From: Bradyrhizobium stylosanthis
GTDB lineage: Bacteria > Pseudomonadota > Alphaproteobacteria > Rhizobiales > Xanthobacteraceae
Assembly (NCBI RefSeq): GCF_001641335.1
Contig: NZ_LVEM01000002.1
Span: 425,755-489,754, forward strand
Length of the DNA: 64,000 nt
Reading direction: 5' to 3'
Shown: one piece after another, positions 63,569-64,000 of the stretch
Layout: each line of letters begins with the position of its first letter
Position numbering within the stretch: position 1 is the stretch's first letter
The notes under the pieces: generated by a model
Told to the model about the DNA's origin: nothing
Database searches by the model: none
Seen by the model: the letters and a program-made list of their open reading frames with translations, nothing else
Position numbers and translations under genes: made by a program

Positions 63569-64000
63569 TCACTTCCGCACGCAGATCACGCGCACGACCG
63601 CGGCCTTGGCGTCGGTCGAGGTGCCGTTCGCGCCGACACCGTTCGCCTTCAGGAAATCGCGCGCCGTTTCCGCGGCGACCATCACGGCCTGCGAGGACGG
63701 CACCGATGTCGCGGGTCCGGCGACCATCGCCGGCTTGAGCAGCGCGATGCCGGCGAACTTGCCGTCGCCATCGATCGCGGGAGCGCCGGAGAAGCCCACC
63801 GCGGGCGGCGGCGACAGCGCGGAATCGCTCGACGTGACCGGGGCGAGCGCGCCCTTGGCGCTCGACACGCCGGCCGCGCCGCCCTGGCTTTGCGGATCGG
63901 CGATGCCGATGACGTCGACACTCGTCTTCGCCGCGCCACTGGCGAGGCTGAGCGGCTTCAGGCCGCGCGCGCCATAGATGTGCAGCAGCGCGAGATCGTG
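63569..64000 (-). CDS. Trypsin-like serine protease, cut by the window end
   Basis: The minus-strand frame is open to position 64000 (143 residues visible, C-terminal part); a GTG at 63868 is internal. Motifs of the trypsin fold: HDLALLHIYG carries the catalytic Asp, and VGFSGAPAID the nucleophile Ser (GxSGxP). The catalytic His lies beyond the window. Ends VVRVICVRK. Probably a periplasmic protease, but no N-terminus is available to judge export. Confidence 0.75.
   Translation of the reverse strand, partial: HDLALLHIYGARGLKPLSLASGAAKTSVDVIGIADPQSQGGAAGVSSAKGALAPVTSSDSALSPPPAVGFSGAPAIDGDGKFAGIALLKPAMVAGPATSVPSSQAVMVAAETARDFLKANGVGANGTSTDAKAAVVRVICVRK

Overview
The window looks like core chromosome of a Bradyrhizobium-type alphaproteobacterium (Rhizobiales). 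The evidence is high GC content, a class II (CP4-like) AroA, an AccD with a decayed zinc ribbon, a 'FYDLN' acidic protein, an Hsp20/DUF1150 pair behind a ROSE-like RNA thermometer, and gene orders typical of the group: lptC-lptA-lptB-rpoN-hpf-ptsN, aroA-cmk-rpsA-sppA-ihfB-lapA-trpF-trpB-trpA-accD-folC, ubiE-ubiB-coaBC-dut, and divL-tsaE-murU-addB-addA-trxA. Many short palindromic intergenic repeats are also present. No insertion sequence, prophage, integrase or CRISPR array was seen. All calls rest on reading the sequence and on family knowledge; no database search was run.

Layout. 1-1.8 kb: the end of an outer-membrane barrel gene, coupled to a small secreted protein with an S74-type chaperone motif. 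1.9-3.9 kb: a HAD-UbiA prenyltransferase fusion and an RNase D. 4.1-10 kb: lipopolysaccharide transport genes, sigma-54, ribosome hibernation factor and EIIA-Ntr, with a good -24/-12 promoter in front of ptsN. 10.1-20.1 kb: a surface-protein block holding a winged-helix/TPR regulator, an Ig-repeat autotransporter, a TPR protein and a second autotransporter. It separates ordinary core genes and is the most accessory-looking part. 20.2-28.4 kb: minus-strand Hsp20 and ugpBAEC (Pho box upstream), a CoA-transferase, then divergent ohr/ohrR with two operator palindromes, and tRNA-Ala.

28.5-42.2 kb: aromatic amino acid, nucleotide, translation, tryptophan, fatty acid and folate genes, ending with convergent SRPBCC and trxA. 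42.3-54.5 kb (minus strand): addA/addB recombination nuclease, a MurU-like nucleotidyltransferase, a PilZ protein, a TsaE-AmgK fusion and a large PAS kinase. The kinase has tyrosine in place of the phospho-acceptor histidine (DivL type). 54.6-59 kb (minus strand): dut, coaBC, ubiB, ubiE. 59-64 kb: mutM, a GNAT acetyltransferase, an orphan ParA, a gamma-glutamyltransferase and a partial trypsin-like protease.

The most unusual observation is coaBC. The CoA-biosynthesis enzyme carries an N-terminal ribbon-helix-helix domain resembling FitA/VapB-type antitoxins. Two perfect palindromes lie directly upstream of its start, one overlapping a plausible -10 element. This suggests a metabolic enzyme that may bind its own promoter. 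Other strong points are the tyrosine H-box kinase, the TsaE-AmgK/PilZ/MurU cluster, the ROSE-like hairpin, the Pho box before ugpB, the paired OhrR operators and the sigma-54 promoter before ptsN.
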